Shown one piece after another: positions 29,472 through 37,594 of a stretch of DNA of 64,000 nucleotides. The position numbers and the translations under genes are program-made. The stretch is taken from positions 62,001 to 126,000 of the forward strand of contig NZ_RCIZ01000011.1 of assembly GCF_003666685.1 (NCBI RefSeq). Reading direction: 5' to 3'. The stretch is from Mesorhizobium sp. YM1C-6-2 (GTDB lineage Bacteria > Pseudomonadota > Alphaproteobacteria > Rhizobiales > Rhizobiaceae). The stretch's first letter is position 1. Every line of letters begins with the position of its first letter. The notes below the pieces were generated by a model that was given only the letters and a program-made list of their open reading frames with translations, did no database searches and was not told where the DNA came from.

Positions 29472-30233
29472 ATGAACAGGTTTACCGCAATCTTGGCCGG
29501 CGCGGCTTGCGCCGCGGCACTTGCGACGGCTGCCAACGCCGCCGACGCGGTGGTTGAGGAAGCAGCAGTCATCGTCGAGCCCGGCTTCAACTGGACCGGC
29601 GGCTATATCGGCGCCAACATCGGCTATGGCTGGGGCGATTTCGAGCAGAATTTCGGCGCGGACGTCATTATCATCGGCCCAATCAGCGAAGGGTTCGATG
29701 CCGACGGCGACGGCATCCTCGGCGGCGCCCAGGCCGGCTTCAACTGGCAGACGGGCCAGTTTGTCTTCGGTGTCGAGGTCGACGTCCAGGCGGCGAACAT
29801 CGATGGGGGCGCCAACCGATTCTTTGATTTCGGCCTCGCCACCCTCGATGCCGACGTCTCAACGGAAATCGACTGGTTCGGAACGGCGCGCGGCAGGATC
29901 GGTTTCGTGCCGACCGAGCGCCTGATGATTTACGGCACCGGTGGTTTGGCGTTTGGCGAAACCACGAGCACGGCCAGCTATGAAGCCGTTCCCTTCATTG
30001 GGAGTCCCATCGGCGACTCGGCGTCGTCGAAGGATACGCGCACCGGCTGGGCGGCAGGCGCCGGCGCCGAATACGCATTCGCCGACAACTGGACGCTGAA
30101 GGCCGAATATCTCTATGTCGACCTCGGCGAGGAGACGTTCCTCAACCTCGAAGAACCAGGCATATTCGAGGCGGATCTCACCTCCGACGTGACTCTCCAG
30201 ACGGTCCGGCTGGGCATCAACTACAAGTTCTGA
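29472..30233 (+). CDS. Omp25/Omp31-family outer-membrane beta-barrel protein
   Basis: A 253-residue outer-membrane protein with a signal peptide (ILAGAACAAALATAANA, cut before ADAV). The barrel begins with the family motif FNWTGGYIGANIGYGWG, continues with AQAGFNWQTGQFVFGVEVDV and ARGRIGFVPTERLMIYGTGGLAFG, and ends LGINYKF with the C-terminal Phe required for barrel insertion. Members are abundant surface proteins in Brucella and rhizobia. A second, shorter paralogue is at 32279. GGGGGAG lies four bases before the ATG. Confidence 0.92.
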   Translation: MNRFTAILAGAACAAALATAANAADAVVEEAAVIVEPGFNWTGGYIGANIGYGWGDFEQNFGADVIIIGPISEGFDADGDGILGGAQAGFNWQTGQFVFGVEVDVQAANIDGGANRFFDFGLATLDADVSTEIDWFGTARGRIGFVPTERLMIYGTGGLAFGETTSTASYEAVPFIGSPIGDSASSKDTRTGWAAGAGAEYAFADNWTLKAEYLYVDLGEETFLNLEEPGIFEADLTSDVTLQTVRLGINYKF

Positions 30234-30242
30234 GGGATATCT

Positions 30243-30284
30243 GATCGGCCCGTTCCGCGCGACTTTGTCGCGCGGCGGCCGGTC
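30243..30284 (+). terminator. Two-part hairpin after the first porin gene
   Basis: An inner eight-base stem (CCGCGCGA / TCGCGCGG, 30255-30275) lies within an outer eight-base arm pair (GATCGGCC / GGCCGGTC, one mismatch), starting ten bases after the porin stop codon. There is no T run, so its role as a terminator or mRNA stabiliser is inferred. Confidence 0.5.
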
Positions 30285-30362
30285 ATCTCTATGCTGTGAG
30301 GCCGGTCGCATTCCCGACGGCCTGCGTGTCCGCGTCGAAGAAGCAAGTCGACGGCAGCAGCC

Positions 30363-32090
30363 TTAGAACAGCGACCCCTGGCTGCCGGGGTCCTTCGGCT
30401 TGGCCGGCGTCCGCGTCGACTTCAGCCGCAAGCCGCCGCCGGTCGCCTGCGCCGTGCCGTCGGCGAATTTCAGCGTCAGCTCCGCTCCCAGCGACACCTC
30501 CGCCGCGCGTTTGATCAGCTTGCCGTCCGGCCCGATCACCAGCGCGTAGCCGCGGTCGAGGATCGACTGGTCCGACAGCGCCAGCGTGGCGAGCAGCCGG
30601 TCGGCATGGTCGAGGCGTGTCCGGCTGCGTTCGAGAAGCAGCGCCGTCGCCTGGTCCGCGCGGCGCGTGAAATCCTGCAGCCGGTCGCGCTGAAGCGCCT
30701 GGCGCCGGGCGATCGGCTCGGCGGACAGCCTGGCCCCGGTACGGTCGAATTTCCCGCGCCGCTCGCGGACGATCGCCAGGAACGCGCCCTGCGCGCGCTG
30801 CAGGTCGCGCGCCGCGTTGCGTCTTGCTTCCGCCAGCCGCCGCTCCAGCGGCGCGGGCGTCAGCCTTGCGGCTGCCGTCGCCAGGTGGCGGCTATGCGCG
30901 GTGATGTTCGCCCTTGCGCATTTCGGCAACTGCTGTCCGGCGCGGTCGAGATGCCGGCGCGCCTCCGCCAGCCGGCGCGCCAGGACCGCCGGCGTCAGCC
31001 GCGCTGCGGTGAGCCGCGCACGCTTGCGCTCAGTCGAGACTTCGAGTGCGCGCCCGAGCCGGCTGGTCGCTTCGTCGAAGCGGCGTCTCGGCAGCGCCAG
31101 CAACTGGTCGGGCGAGGGGAGCGCGCGCGCGGCGGCCCTGAGCGCCGTGCGCTTGCGCTCAAAATTGCGGGAGGTACAGGCCTTCAGCCGCGCCGAAAGA
31201 TTGGCGAGCGTCGCTTCCAGCTCGGCCTTCACCGGCACCGCGAATTCCGCGGCACCCGTCGGCGTCGGCGCGCGCATGTCCGCCGCGTAGTCGATCAGCG
31301 TCCAGTCGGTCTCGTGTCCGACCGCCGAGACGACGGGAATGCCCGACGCCGCCACGGTCCTTGCCAGGGCCTCGTCGTTGAAGCCCCAGAGGTCCTCGAG
31401 GCTGCCGCCGCCGCGCGCCACGATGATCAGGTCGGGCCGCGGCACCGGCCCGCCTTCGGGCAGCATGTTGAAGCCGGAAACCGCCGCCGCGACCTCGGGT
31501 CCCGAGGTCTCGCCCTGAACGCGCACCGGCCAGACGACGACGGTGAGCGGAAAGCGGTCCTTGATGCGATGGATGATGTCGCGGATGACGGCGCCGGTCG
31601 GCGAGGTCACCACGCCGATCACCTTGGGCATGTAGGGCAGGGGCCGTTTGCGCTCCTTGTCGAACAGGCCCTCGGCCGCCAGCCGCTTCTTGCGCTCCTC
31701 GAGCAGCGCCATCAGCGCGCCGGCGCCCGCCGGCTCCAGATTGTCGATGACGATCTGGTAGCTCGACTTGCCGGGATAGGTGGTGAGCTTGCCGGTGGCG
31801 ATGACCTCCATCCCCTCTTCGGGGCGGAATTTCAGCCGCTGCATGGTGGTGCGCCAGACCACGGCGTCGATCTTCGCCTTGTCGTCCTTCAGGCTGAAAT
31901 AGGCATGGCCGGACGAGTGCGGACCCCGATAGCCGGAAATCTCGCCGCGCACCCTGACATGGCCGAACGTGTCCTCGACCGTGCGCTTCAGCGCATTGGA
32001 GATCTCGCTCACCGTATATTCGGCGGCGTTGCTGCGGGCTTCGCGGGTCCGGACGCCGGCGGCGGGCGATTCGAAAAACTGGTCGCTCAT
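30363..32090 (-). CDS. xseA: Exodeoxyribonuclease VII large subunit
   Basis: Large subunit of the enzyme that degrades single-stranded DNA to acid-soluble oligonucleotides, working with XseB. The 575-residue protein has the N-terminal OB fold ([25 protein letters not shown]), the catalytic core ([50 protein letters not shown]) and a long helical C-terminal region with repeated LTPA.LxRRLAEAR segments. It is more than 100 residues longer than E. coli XseA, and the extra length is in that coiled-coil region. I start it at the ATG at 32088-32090; the longer frame to 32177 lacks support. Confidence 0.94.
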   Translation of the reverse strand: MSDQFFESPAAGVRTREARSNAAEYTVSEISNALKRTVEDTFGHVRVRGEISGYRGPHSSGHAYFSLKDDKAKIDAVVWRTTMQRLKFRPEEGMEVIATGKLTTYPGKSSYQIVIDNLEPAGAGALMALLEERKKRLAAEGLFDKERKRPLPYMPKVIGVVTSPTGAVIRDIIHRIKDRFPLTVVVWPVRVQGETSGPEVAAAVSGFNMLPEGGPVPRPDLIIVARGGGSLEDLWGFNDEALARTVAASGIPVVSAVGHETDWTLIDYAADMRAPTPTGAAEFAVPVKAELEATLANLSARLKACTSRNFERKRTALRAAARALPSPDQLLALPRRRFDEATSRLGRALEVSTERKRARLTAARLTPAVLARRLAEARRHLDRAGQQLPKCARANITAHSRHLATAAARLTPAPLERRLAEARRNAARDLQRAQGAFLAIVRERRGKFDRTGARLSAEPIARRQALQRDRLQDFTRRADQATALLLERSRTRLDHADRLLATLALSDQSILDRGYALVIGPDGKLIKRAAEVSLGAELTLKFADGTAQATGGGLRLKSTRTPAKPKDPGSQGSLF

Positions 32091-32278
32091 GCCCGATAGG
32101 TGCTGCGTCGGGCCTTGCGGGTCAAGCCTTGTAAGGTCGACCGGCTTCGCCGTGGCCGGCCGGCGCCCTAGTTGCATTCCGGCAACGCATAGAAAAAAGA
32201 GAATCGCTTATTACAAAATTTACCCTGTTTACATGCCGGCCGTGGTATTCGTTCCCTCAAATCTTAGGGGTATGGGCT

Positions 32279-32932
32279 ATGCGTAAGATCCTTCTCGCTT
32301 CGGGCTTCCTTTTCGCCGCCGCCGGCGGAGCGTTTGCCGCCGACGCCGTGGTCTATGAGCCGGCGCCGGTCGCTCCGGTGGACAGCGTGTTCATCTGGAC
32401 CGGCGGTTATGTCGGCATCCAGGGCGGCTACGGCTGGGCCGATGCCGATTTCTCGGTGCCCGACTTCGGTTTCAACGGCAACATCGACCCCGACAGCGGC
32501 TTTGTCGGCGGTCTTGTCGGCTTCAACTACCAGTCGGGTTCCTTCGTCGGCGGCATCGAGGCAGACGTGAACTATTCCGGGCTGAACGACGATTTCTCCG
32601 TTCTCGGTGAGGACGTCGATGCCGAGATCAACTGGTTCGGCTCGATCCGCGGCCGCGCCGGCTTCGCATTCGACCGTACGCTGGTCTTCGGAACCGCCGG
32701 CGTGGCCTTCGCCGGTGCCGATGTCGACACCGATAACTTCGGCAACGACAGCACCAGCTTCACCGGCTGGACGGTTGGCGCGGGCGTCGAGCATGCCTTC
32801 ACCGACAACTGGACGGTCCGCGCCGAGTATCGCTACTACGATTTCGGCAACGAGGACATCGATCTGGACACCCCGGTCGACGGCGACTTCACGATGAACA
32901 CCGTGTCCGTCGGCGTGGGCTACAAGTTCTGA
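32279..32932 (+). CDS. Omp25/Omp31-family outer-membrane beta-barrel protein
   Basis: A 217-residue paralogue of the porin at 29472. It has a signal peptide (LLASGFLFAAAGGAFA, cut before ADAV), the motif FIWTGGYVGIQGGYGWAD, EINWFGSIRGRAGFAFDRTL, WTVGAGVEHAFTDNWTVRAEYRYYDFG, and the C-terminal GVGYKF. It stabilises the envelope or forms surface pores, as in Brucella Omp25. AGGGG precedes the ATG. A canonical terminator follows. The XseA gene lies between the two paralogues on the opposite strand. Confidence 0.93.
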   Translation: MRKILLASGFLFAAAGGAFAADAVVYEPAPVAPVDSVFIWTGGYVGIQGGYGWADADFSVPDFGFNGNIDPDSGFVGGLVGFNYQSGSFVGGIEADVNYSGLNDDFSVLGEDVDAEINWFGSIRGRAGFAFDRTLVFGTAGVAFAGADVDTDNFGNDSTSFTGWTVGAGVEHAFTDNWTVRAEYRYYDFGNEDIDLDTPVDGDFTMNTVSVGVGYKF

Positions 32933-32957
32933 CGGTTTCGAGCGTTCCGCGCACTTC

Positions 32958-32984
32958 AAGCCCCGGCCTCGCGCCGGGGCTTTT
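32958..32984 (+). terminator. Intrinsic terminator after the second porin gene
   Basis: AAGCCCCGGC and GCCGGGGCTT form a ten-base perfect stem with a five-base loop, followed by TTTT, 25 bases after the stop codon. The structure is canonical. Confidence 0.88.
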
Positions 32985-33028
32985 CGTTTGGACCGAAGCC
33001 GGAGCCTGTGGAGTAGGGCGGTCCGCCG

Positions 33029-33232
33029 CTACTTGTTAGCGCCGACGACGGCGCCGACCGCCGCGCCGCCGAGGCCGCCGACGATCGCGCCGGTCGATCC
33101 GGCGATCGCCGCTCCGGCCACTGCGCCGGTGCCGGCGCCGATCGCGGCGCCGCTTGCTGTGCGGGTCGCCTGGCTCGATCCGCAGCCGGCGAGCATCAAG
33201 GAAACGAGCGATACGGCCAGGATGCGGGTCAT
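33029..33232 (-). CDS. Glycine-rich small lipoprotein
   Basis: A 67-residue lipoprotein. The signal MTRILAVSLVSLMLAGC ends in an LAGC lipobox, so Cys-17 should be lipidated. The rest is a Gly/Ala-rich double helix pattern (GAAIGAGTGAVAGAAIAG, then GAIVGGLGGAAVGAVVGA), like the glycine-zipper domain of YMGG/OmpA-linked envelope lipoproteins. GGAGA lies six bases before the ATG at 33230-33232; the longer frame to 33346 is rejected because it hides the lipoprotein signal. Confidence 0.82.
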   Translation of the reverse strand: MTRILAVSLVSLMLAGCGSSQATRTASGAAIGAGTGAVAGAAIAGSTGAIVGGLGGAAVGAVVGANK

Positions 33233-33388
33233 CTTGTCTCTCCGTCGGTCACCGGCAATTCCAGGAAGCGGAAACGGTTTTTTCCGTCCGGAATCGCGAC
33301 AAAAGGGGATTGGCGTCGGAAGAGACTCGCCCCGCAGGGTTAACAATTGCTTTCGGCCGGAGACGAATTTGCGGGCTTCGCCCGCAAC

Positions 33389-34348
33389 TCACCAGCCCGG
33401 AACGAGCTGGCCCGGCTTCGACCGGCGTCCGCGCACGGCCGAGGTCAGCGCCGCGAAATCGAAGCCGCCGGGCTCCTCCGCCATCGGCACCGAGATGTTG
33501 TCGAGGCTGTCGGAGATATGCCTGGCGATCGCGTCGACGATGTCGGCCCGCGCCGTGTGGCCGCGCATGATGCCGATCTTGCAATCGGGCAGGATGCCGA
33601 AGCCATCCGCCTCGGACAGCACCCGCATGCCCGGCCTGAGCGCGCATTCCGGCAGCACCGAGATCGCCAGCCCTGACAGCACGGCCGCGGTGATGACGGT
33701 GGCCGAGAAGCTGGAGAACAGCACCCGGTAGTCGCGATCCATCCTGTCGAGCACGTCGCAGGCGGCCCGCCGCCAGATGCAGTTGGGCCGCCCGAACGCC
33801 ATCGGCAGCACTTCCTCCTCATGGGTGGCGTGGTTGGCCGACGAGACCCACAGCAGCGGCTCGCGCCGCACCACTTCGGATGGCGCATGCGCGTCGCTGT
33901 GGGTGACGATGGAAAGATCGAGGTTGCCGCGCTTGAGGTGCTCGACCAGCCCCGGCGTCGGCTCGCAGATCACCGTCAGCTCGACGCGCGGGTTCGACCG
34001 CGCGAAGCGCGCCATGATCTCCGGCAGGAAGCGGTCGGCATAGTCGTCGGGAATGCCGATGCGCACGGTGCCCTCGAGCGCCCGGTCGTCGAAGGCCGCG
34101 AGCGTCTCGCGGTTGAGATGCAGAAGCCGCCGCGCGTAGGACAGCAGCCTCTCGCCTTCCTCGGTCAGCCTGTTGGTGCGGCCGTCCTTCTCGAAGAGCG
34201 GCTTGCCGATCCGTTCCTCGAGCCGGCGCATCTGCATGGATACGGCCGACTGCGTGCGGTGCACCTCGTCCGCCGCACGGGTGAAGCTGCCCATGTCGGA
34301 GATGGTGATGAAGGTCTGCAACTGGTCGAGGTCAAGCGGTGCGGCCAT
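33389..34348 (-). CDS. LysR-family transcriptional regulator
   Basis: A 319-residue regulator. Residues 1-65 form the LysR winged helix-turn-helix (LDLDQLQTFITISDMGSF, DEVHRTQSAVSMQMRRLEER), and the rest is a two-lobed effector domain with GTVRIGIPDDYADRFLPEIM and LSGLAISVLPECAL. The effector is unknown. The ATG at 34346-34348 begins at the usual distance before the HTH; two ATGs 12-15 bases upstream are also in frame. It is divergent from the DUF1127 gene, a possible target. A palindrome lies just upstream. Confidence 0.9.
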   Translation of the reverse strand: MAAPLDLDQLQTFITISDMGSFTRAADEVHRTQSAVSMQMRRLEERIGKPLFEKDGRTNRLTEEGERLLSYARRLLHLNRETLAAFDDRALEGTVRIGIPDDYADRFLPEIMARFARSNPRVELTVICEPTPGLVEHLKRGNLDLSIVTHSDAHAPSEVVRREPLLWVSSANHATHEEEVLPMAFGRPNCIWRRAACDVLDRMDRDYRVLFSSFSATVITAAVLSGLAISVLPECALRPGMRVLSEADGFGILPDCKIGIMRGHTARADIVDAIARHISDSLDNISVPMAEEPGGFDFAALTSAVRGRRSKPGQLVPGW

Positions 34349-34360
34349 GGTGACACCCAT

Positions 34361-34374
34361 CATCAATGTTGATG
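34361..34374. promoter_or_regulatory. Palindrome upstream of the LysR gene
   Basis: CATCAA-TG-TTGATG is a perfect palindrome 12 bases upstream of the LysR start, next to AT-rich sequence (ATTAGAAAC). LysR proteins often bind such sites near their own start. The role is inferred from position. Confidence 0.4.
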
Positions 34375-34518
34375 CTAAAGATTAGAAACATTCGTTGGAT
34401 AAATCAATCTAATGATGGCAATGTCCCAGCGTAAACCCAAGCAGATGCCGCTTCGCCCGGCCGCGATTTTCCGCGGGACCGGGGCTGCGGTCTCTTGCCC
34501 GAACGAAGGAGAAACGAC

Positions 34519-34812
34519 ATGGCCACGATGGTTCACGCGAGGGAGACGATGCATGGGACGCGCCCGGCGGTCGCCCCGGTCGTGCGCATCGCGAATGCCG
34601 TCTCGAATTTCCTGCGCGCCTGGAAAAACCGCCGCGAGTTCTACCGCCTCGGCGAGATGTCCGACACCGAGCTTGCCGATATCGGCCTGACGCGCACCGA
34701 CCTTTCGGTCGCGATCGACCTGCCGTTCGGCAGGGATCCGACCGCGCATCTGGGTGCGCTCGCCGAAACGCGGCAGCGCGAGATCGAGGCGATGGCGCGA
34801 CAGGTGTCCTGA
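34519..34812 (+). CDS. DUF1127 domain-containing protein
   Basis: A 97-residue protein with a C-terminal DUF1127 motif (RAWKNRREFYRLGEMSDTELADIGLTRTDL). Small DUF1127 proteins of alphaproteobacteria bind RNA and affect phosphate and C1 metabolism regulation; this one has an N-terminal extension of about 35 residues and a C-terminal tail beyond the domain. AAGGAGA lies seven bases before the ATG. It is divergent from the LysR gene and followed by a strong terminator. Confidence 0.87.
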   Translation: MATMVHARETMHGTRPAVAPVVRIANAVSNFLRAWKNRREFYRLGEMSDTELADIGLTRTDLSVAIDLPFGRDPTAHLGALAETRQREIEAMARQVS

Positions 34813-34870
34813 AGTCAAACGCAGGCGTTCAATCCCCACCCGGTTCCCCCACCGGCCTGCCTGCGGCAAT

Positions 34871-34901
34871 GCCCGGCCTTCGCGAGAAGGCCGGGCTTTT
34901 T
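34871..34901. terminator. Intrinsic terminator after the DUF1127 gene
   Basis: GCCCGGCCTTC and GAAGGCCGGGC form a perfect eleven-base stem with a GCGA tetraloop, followed by TTTTT. It lies between convergent genes. Confidence 0.9.
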
Positions 34902-34949
34902 CGTTCCTGTCGTCCGCCGGCGCTGAGGGGAGCGTGGGCGGGCCGCGCC

Positions 34950-35900
34950 TCAGTTCGCCTCGATGTAGGCCTTGACCGCCGCGACGCCGTCGCGGCCGTC
35001 CGTCGCCGTGACGCCTTCCAGCCAGGCGGCGAGCATCGAATCGTCGCTCTTCAGGCTCTCCAGCGCCACCTGCTGCCCGCTCTTGTCCTCTTCCAGGACC
35101 TTCTGCATGTTGGCGCTCAGCATTTCCGGCGTGAAACGCAGGTTCTGGAAGAATTTCAGGGCGTTGGGGCACTGGTCCGCGTAGGCCGGACGCAGTCCGG
35201 TCCACACCTCCGCGCTGCCGTAGTTCGGGCCGAAATAGGCGTCGCCGCCGCTCAGATAGCTCATCTCGAAGCGCGTGTTCATCGGGTGGGGCGACCAGCC
35301 GACGAAGACGATCGGCGCCTTTCTCGACACGGCCTTTTCGACCGCGGCCAGCATCCCCTGTTCGCTGGACTCGACGATCTCGAACGTGTCGAAGCCGAAC
35401 GCCTTGTCCTCCTGCATCTTGATGAGGACGTTGTTGCTGTCGTTGCCGGCTTCTAGCGCGTGCAGCTTGCCGTCGAGCTCGGCGCGGAACTTCTCGATGT
35501 CGGCGAAATCCTTCAGGCCGGCCTCGTAGCTGTAGGTCGGCACGGCGAGCGCGTATTTCGCGCCCGTGAGATTGGTGCCCACGTTGCGGATCGCGCCAGC
35601 CTCGATATAGGGGTTGAGGGTCGAGTCCGAATTGGGCGTCCAGTTGGCGAGGAAGACGTCGACGCTTCCCATCTTCATCCCTTCGAGCAGGACGCCCAGC
35701 GAGAGGCTCGTTTCCTGGGGCTCATAGCCCAGCCCCTTGAGCACGATGCTCGAGAACCCGTTCTGGACGATGTTGTCGGTCCAGCCTCCGTCGGCCAGAA
35801 CCGGCTTGAGGCAGGCGTCCGGATCGGCCGCGAGAGCCGGGTAGCTGCCGGCAAAAAACAGCGCGCATGCCGCGCCTTTCAGGAAGCGCTTCATCTTCAT
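34950..35900 (-). CDS. Choline/betaine-type ABC substrate-binding protein (ChoX-like)
   Basis: A 316-residue secreted protein with signal peptide (GAACALFFAGSYPALA, cut before ADPD). It resembles the choline-binding ChoX of Sinorhizobium: the aromatic-box motifs ADGGWTDN, FLANWTPNSDST and FVGWSPHPMN are present. It should bind choline or a related quaternary ammonium compound. No ATPase or permease gene is adjacent, so it must borrow another transporter or act as a sensor. It ends a probable TetR-decarboxylase-binding-protein operon, starting 17 bases after the decarboxylase gene. Confidence 0.82.
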   Translation of the reverse strand: MKMKRFLKGAACALFFAGSYPALAADPDACLKPVLADGGWTDNIVQNGFSSIVLKGLGYEPQETSLSLGVLLEGMKMGSVDVFLANWTPNSDSTLNPYIEAGAIRNVGTNLTGAKYALAVPTYSYEAGLKDFADIEKFRAELDGKLHALEAGNDSNNVLIKMQEDKAFGFDTFEIVESSEQGMLAAVEKAVSRKAPIVFVGWSPHPMNTRFEMSYLSGGDAYFGPNYGSAEVWTGLRPAYADQCPNALKFFQNLRFTPEMLSANMQKVLEEDKSGQQVALESLKSDDSMLAAWLEGVTATDGRDGVAAVKAYIEAN

Positions 35901-35917
35901 TCTCCCATTCGTTTCGT

Positions 35918-36667
35918 TCAGGCGAGGTAGTCTATGATCACGGTCCCGTGGAGCTCCTTCAGGTCTCCGATGTGGTAGAAGCCGGAGCCGACCTTCAGGG
36001 GCGTGAACGGAGCGAGGTCGGTCTTGGCGGTGCTGCGGAACTCCGCCATCCCGCGGCCCGAATACTGGACCGATTGTCCGACCGGCTCGCTTTCGTAGCG
36101 GACGAGCTGCTTGATCGCTGCGCCGGGTCCGTCCGCCCTTGGAATGAGCTTCAGGTTGTAGTTCGGCGCGAGGGCGGGAAGGCTCTCCTCCTCGGCGATG
36201 GCGTCCCAGGTCGTGGAGATGCGCATCAGCAGCGCGCCCTCCTTGACGACCTCGCAGACGCGGACGTTCTCATGGTCCTGGAAGGTGATCGTGGCGAATT
36301 CCTTGGCCACGCCCCAGCGCTCGCGCCCCGCGCAGATCGCGGTGACGTTGTCGAGGAAGAGGTGCGAATTGTAGACGCCGGGCTTGCCCTCGTAGAAGCA
36401 GCGCAGATAGAGGCCGGCTTCGTTGAACGGGCCGTAGGACGACAGGCCGATCTTCAGCGAGCAGACCACGGCGCCGCCGGCGGGATCGACCTCTAACGGT
36501 TCTGGCAGATGTGCCCTGGCCACCTCGGGGTCGACGTTTATCTCGACGAATTGCGTCTCGATGCCCCGGTAGAACGTCGGAATGCTCGGATAGGTGGACC
36601 GGTGTGCCGGCAACACGTCGCCGTCGCCTTGTGCAAGGGGCGCGAACGCTCCCGTCGTTCTCATCAT
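35918..36667 (-). CDS. Acetoacetate decarboxylase family protein
   Basis: A 249-residue protein of the ADC fold. It carries FLDNVTAICAGRERWGVAKEFA, in which the Lys after the GREXXG segment corresponds to the Schiff-base lysine of acetoacetate decarboxylase, and the family start ETQFVEINVDPEVARAHLPE. Homologues include true decarboxylases and other lyases or aldolases, so the substrate is uncertain. It lies between a TetR regulator (15 bases upstream) and a ChoX-like binding protein (17 bases downstream) on one strand, which implies joint regulation. Two ATG codons (36667 and 36664) are possible starts. Confidence 0.82.
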   Translation of the reverse strand: MMRTTGAFAPLAQGDGDVLPAHRSTYPSIPTFYRGIETQFVEINVDPEVARAHLPEPLEVDPAGGAVVCSLKIGLSSYGPFNEAGLYLRCFYEGKPGVYNSHLFLDNVTAICAGRERWGVAKEFATITFQDHENVRVCEVVKEGALLMRISTTWDAIAEEESLPALAPNYNLKLIPRADGPGAAIKQLVRYESEPVGQSVQYSGRGMAEFRSTAKTDLAPFTPLKVGSGFYHIGDLKELHGTVIIDYLA

Positions 36668-36682
36668 TTCATATGCCTTTCT

Positions 36683-37240
36683 TCACTCGGGTTCGGTGTC
36701 TTTGCGTGTCATCGCCTCGAGGCGCTCGATGACGGCGGCGCGTTCGGCCGCGTCGAGGACGGGCACCCCCATCACGTCGTTGATCCACAGCCCGTCCGCG
36801 GCGAGACGGACGATCTGCGCCTGGACGGGATCGATGCCGCTGGTGTTGATCGCTTCGCGCCAGGCCGGCTGCCGCTCGTTCATCGGCGCGAGCAGGGTGG
36901 TGTCGTTGGCGGCGGCGGTCAGAAACGCCACCGACAGGCGCCCGACCGGCCCCAGATCTTCCGCACTGTTGGTCAGGCAGGCCCTGATGAAGCCTCGAAG
37001 CCAGCTTCCCGCCTCATGGTCCTGCGCCTGAGCGGCCGAGACCTCCTTCTCGGTGATGTCCACCAGCGCCTGCACCATGCCGAGGAGAAGTTCCTGCTTG
37101 CTGCCGAAGTGGTAGAACACGCCCCCCTTGCTGATGCCGGCCTCTTCGGCCACCGCCTCCATCGTCAGATTCTGCACGCCGCGCGCGACAGCCACATTGG
37201 CCGCCGCCGCGATGATCTTCGCCTTCGTGTCCCGCGCCAT
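36683..37240 (-). CDS. TetR-family transcriptional regulator
   Basis: A 185-residue repressor with an N-terminal TetR helix-turn-helix (AVAEEAGISKGGVFYHFGSKQELLLGMV, residues about 25-52) and a helical ligand-binding domain. The ATG at 37238-37240 has GGAG six bases before it; a TTG or ATG further upstream would place the ribosome site inside the gene. A perfect 16-base palindrome 20 bases upstream (37261-37276) is its likely operator, giving autoregulation and control of the two downstream genes. Confidence 0.9.
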   Translation of the reverse strand: MARDTKAKIIAAAANVAVARGVQNLTMEAVAEEAGISKGGVFYHFGSKQELLLGMVQALVDITEKEVSAAQAQDHEAGSWLRGFIRACLTNSAEDLGPVGRLSVAFLTAAANDTTLLAPMNERQPAWREAINTSGIDPVQAQIVRLAADGLWINDVMGVPVLDAAERAAVIERLEAMTRKDTEPE

Positions 37241-37594
37241 ATTCATCTCCAAAAAAACTATACTGACCGGTCAGTACAGTCAACAGCCCGATCGCGGGCT
37301 GCACCGGCCTACCACGCTCTGTCATGCACGACAGCAGGGTCGGCCGGGCTTTGGCATTGGGGGAATTTATCCAGCGTAAGGGGATACGGAGGGTCGGCCT
37401 GCCCTGTACCGGCGTGGGGGCAGGTTGCGGCGCGCGGCAATATGGCGTGGCGCGAACTCGCTCGCCGACACATGCGAGGCCGATGAACGGCCTCGCTACA
37501 GGTTTCGAAGAGCGGGCGATACTGAGACTCGACCCGTCACGTGAGATTTTTCACCGCGCTCCGCGCAGTGGGTCCCGGCGTCCGTTCCTTGGGG
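37241..37594. other. Intergenic region with TetR operator
   Basis: About 354 bases between the TetR gene and the downstream end of the DUF937 gene. It contains the palindromic operator at 37261-37276 and a small AGCCCG/CGGGCT hairpin near 37284-37299. The rest holds nothing I can identify. Confidence 0.55.
37261..37276. promoter_or_regulatory. Perfect 16-base palindromic operator for the TetR regulator
   Basis: TACTGACCGGTCAGTA reads the same on both strands and has the ACCGGTC-centred form common for TetR-family operators. It lies directly upstream of the TetR gene, in the expected promoter position. Confidence 0.82.
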
